Part shown: in pieces, positions 63,128 through 64,000 of the stretch
Numbering within the stretch: position 1 is the stretch's first letter
Layout of the letters: every line of letters begins with the position of its first letter
Assembly (NCBI RefSeq): GCF_021379005.1
Contig: NZ_CP075171.1
Span: 4,464,001 to 4,528,000, forward strand
DNA length: 64,000 bases
Origin: Leptodesmis sichuanensis A121
GTDB taxonomy: Bacteria; Cyanobacteriota; Cyanobacteriia; Leptolyngbyales; Leptolyngbyaceae
Direction: 5' to 3'
Notes under the pieces: generated by a model
The model's input: the letters and a program-made list of their open reading frames with translations, nothing else
Told to the model about the DNA's origin: nothing
The model's database searches: none
Position numbers and translations under genes: made by a program

Positions 63128-63143
63128 ATCAAGCAAATTTGAT
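63128..63143. promoter_or_regulatory. Candidate ArsR operator upstream of arsR
   Basis: ATCAA-GCAAAT-TTGAT, a perfect inverted repeat with 5-base arms and 6-base spacer, 13 bases before the arsR ATG. An identically built site precedes the GAPDH gene at 63539-63554. Position and pattern suit an autorepressing ArsR. Confidence 0.7.
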
Positions 63144-63156
63144 GAAAGTATTCTGA

Positions 63157-63489
63157 ATGACAAAAGCTATCTCCCTCCCATCCGAACTTGTCGTAGCTGG
63201 CTTTCATGCGCTTGCAGAGCCGCTTCGAGTCAAAGTTTTGGAACTCCTGCGGGAGAATGAGCTTTGTGTTTGTGACCTTTGCCAGGCACTGGATGTTGCC
63301 CAGTCTAAGCTATCGTTTCACCTCAAGACCTTGAGGGACGCTCAATTAGTCCGATCGCGTCAGGAAGGACGCTGGATTTACTACAGTCTCAATTTGCCTC
63401 AATTGGTTGTTCTGGAGCAGTACTTATCAGAGTTTCGCCGTTATAGTCCGATGCTGCCTGCTCGTCCTTGCACTGACGAGGATCAGTAG
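63157..63489 (+). CDS. arsR: ArsR/SmtB-family arsenic-responsive repressor
   Basis: 110 residues, winged helix: HALAEPLRVKVLELL, then ELCVCDLCQALDVAQSKLSFHLKTL (recognition helix), and EGRWIYYSLN wing. ELCVCDLC carries the Cys residues in the classic As(III)-binding position, with a third Cys in the tail (RPCTDEDQ). It should leave DNA when arsenite binds. The flanking ATCAA-N6-TTGAT sites suggest that it represses itself and the downstream GAPDH operon. No clear ribosome site precedes the ATG. Confidence 0.93.
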   Translation: MTKAISLPSELVVAGFHALAEPLRVKVLELLRENELCVCDLCQALDVAQSKLSFHLKTLRDAQLVRSRQEGRWIYYSLNLPQLVVLEQYLSEFRRYSPMLPARPCTDEDQ

Positions 63490-63538
63490 CTGAATTGGGC
63501 CGCCCACAAGGATTGGTTGGCATTGTTTTGTCCGATCA

Positions 63539-63554
63539 ATCAATATTTTTTGAT
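63539..63554. promoter_or_regulatory. Candidate ArsR operator upstream of the GAPDH gene
   Basis: ATCAA-TATTTT-TTGAT, the same arms and spacing as at 63128-63143, 30 bases before the GAPDH start. Spacers differ, arms are identical. Confidence 0.7.
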
Positions 63555-63584
63555 GACATCAGCTTATTTTGAATTGGAGGGATA

Positions 63585-64000
63585 ATGGCTGTACGGGTTG
63601 GAATCAATGGATTTGGTCGGATTGGACGGTTAGACTTGCGAGCCGCCTGGGGGTGGCCAGAGTTCGAGTTTGTTCATATCAATGAAGTGAAGGGAGGAAC
63701 TGCAGCAGCGGCTCACCTGTTGAAGTTTGATTCTGTGCACGGACGGTGGGCACCGGAGGTGACTGCGGGAGAAGACCGCATTTACATTGATGGTCAGCCG
63801 CTGACCTTCTCGGAATATGCCAAACCCGGTGATGTCCCCTGGGATGATCTGGGGGTGGATCTGGTGCTGGAATGTTCCGGTAAATTTCGGACACCGGAAA
63901 CGCTTGACCCCTACTACAAACGGGGGGTGCGTAAAGTGATTGTGGCGGCTCCAGTGAAGGAGGGCGCGTTGAATGTGGTGATGGGGGTGAATGATGATCT
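63585..64000 (+). CDS. ArsJ-associated glyceraldehyde-3-phosphate dehydrogenase, 3'-truncated
   Basis: The window holds 138 codons of the N-terminal part. [11 protein letters not shown] is the NAD-binding loop; [16 protein letters not shown] and [12 protein letters not shown] are features of the GAPDH group found next to ArsJ. That group turns arsenate and glyceraldehyde 3-phosphate into 1-arseno-3-phosphoglycerate, which the ArsJ permease exports. The catalytic Cys is beyond the window. GGAGG precedes the ATG. Context of arsR and two phosphate-binding proteins supports this reading over a glycolytic gap gene. arsJ should follow outside the window. Confidence 0.9.
   Translation, partial: MAVRVGINGFGRIGRLDLRAAWGWPEFEFVHINEVKGGTAAAAHLLKFDSVHGRWAPEVTAGEDRIYIDGQPLTFSEYAKPGDVPWDDLGVDLVLECSGKFRTPETLDPYYKRGVRKVIVAAPVKEGALNVVMGVNDD

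Noticed and set aside
1-64000. CRISPR array, prophage or complete insertion sequence
   Set aside because: No regular repeat-spacer structure, phage genes or transposase reading frames were seen; repeats found are short intergenic elements.

Overview
The window is chromosomal DNA from a cyanobacterium. The evidence is the very frequent HIP1-type octamer GCGATCGC and its core CGATCG in genes and spacers, plus cyanobacterium-specific genes: petL, sbtA/sbtB, the ferredoxin:thioredoxin reductase variable chain ftrV, a ccsA-type cytochrome c assembly gene, an RNase E with a cyanobacterial arginine-rich C-terminus, DUF1997 and DUF3352 proteins, and the motility gene hmpF. Gene content and the degenerate heptamer-type repeats in spacers fit a filamentous, Leptolyngbya- or Oscillatoria-like organism, but the genus cannot be fixed from this sequence. 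No rRNA, tRNA, CRISPR array, prophage or complete insertion sequence was seen.

Region 1 (1-9.6 kb) holds housekeeping and metabolic genes: a truncated unknown gene, a UPF0104 membrane protein, a B12-binding radical SAM protein, petL, aroB, era, pfkA, surE and a small conserved gene. It also holds a 74-bp repeated element and a 129-bp MITE-like element. Region 2 (9.6-18 kb) is the conserved cyanobacterial block asd-dapA-rnj (minus strand) diverging from tig-clpP-clpX (plus strand): lysine/threonine precursor synthesis, RNA decay, and protein folding/proteolysis. Region 3 (18-32 kb) has an alpha/beta hydrolase, pheA, a DUF1997 protein, the rne-rnhB operon with a long leader, a large radical SAM/DUF2344 protein invaded by 7-bp repeats, a Lon-domain protein, an nfeD-SPFH pair with a 74-bp element between them, a PP2C phosphatase and ftrV.

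Region 4 (32-46 kb) is a chemotaxis-like system for type IV pilus motility (Tax3/Pil or Hmp type). PatA-type regulator, CheY, CheW, methyl-accepting protein and a 1865-residue CheA hybrid kinase lie on the minus strand, with hmpF divergent from them. Region 5 (45.6-55 kb) holds tilS, a small gene and ccsA in a tightly overlapping operon, then a DUF3352 protein, cofH (deazaflavin), a KaiB-domain protein and pilT, and a TrkA-N potassium channel with an unusual filter.

Region 6 (55-60.4 kb) is an inorganic-carbon operon, sbtA-sbtB-Tat-exported beta-carbonic anhydrase, followed by a PacL-type calcium P-ATPase. Region 7 (60.4-64 kb) looks like an arsenate/phosphate island: two tandem SphX/PstS lipoproteins, an ArsR repressor and the start of an ArsJ-type GAPDH gene. 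Matching operator palindromes (ATCAA-N6-TTGAT) lie just before arsR and just before the GAPDH gene; arsJ is expected just outside the window.

The most novel-looking items are the 74-bp element in three equal-length copies with a compensatory stem change, the paired ArsR-site architecture beside phosphate-binding proteins, the KaiB-domain/pilT pair, acidic motif repeats in the motility CheA and its receptor, and key-residue losses in the PatA-type receiver, the potassium channel filter and SbtB.
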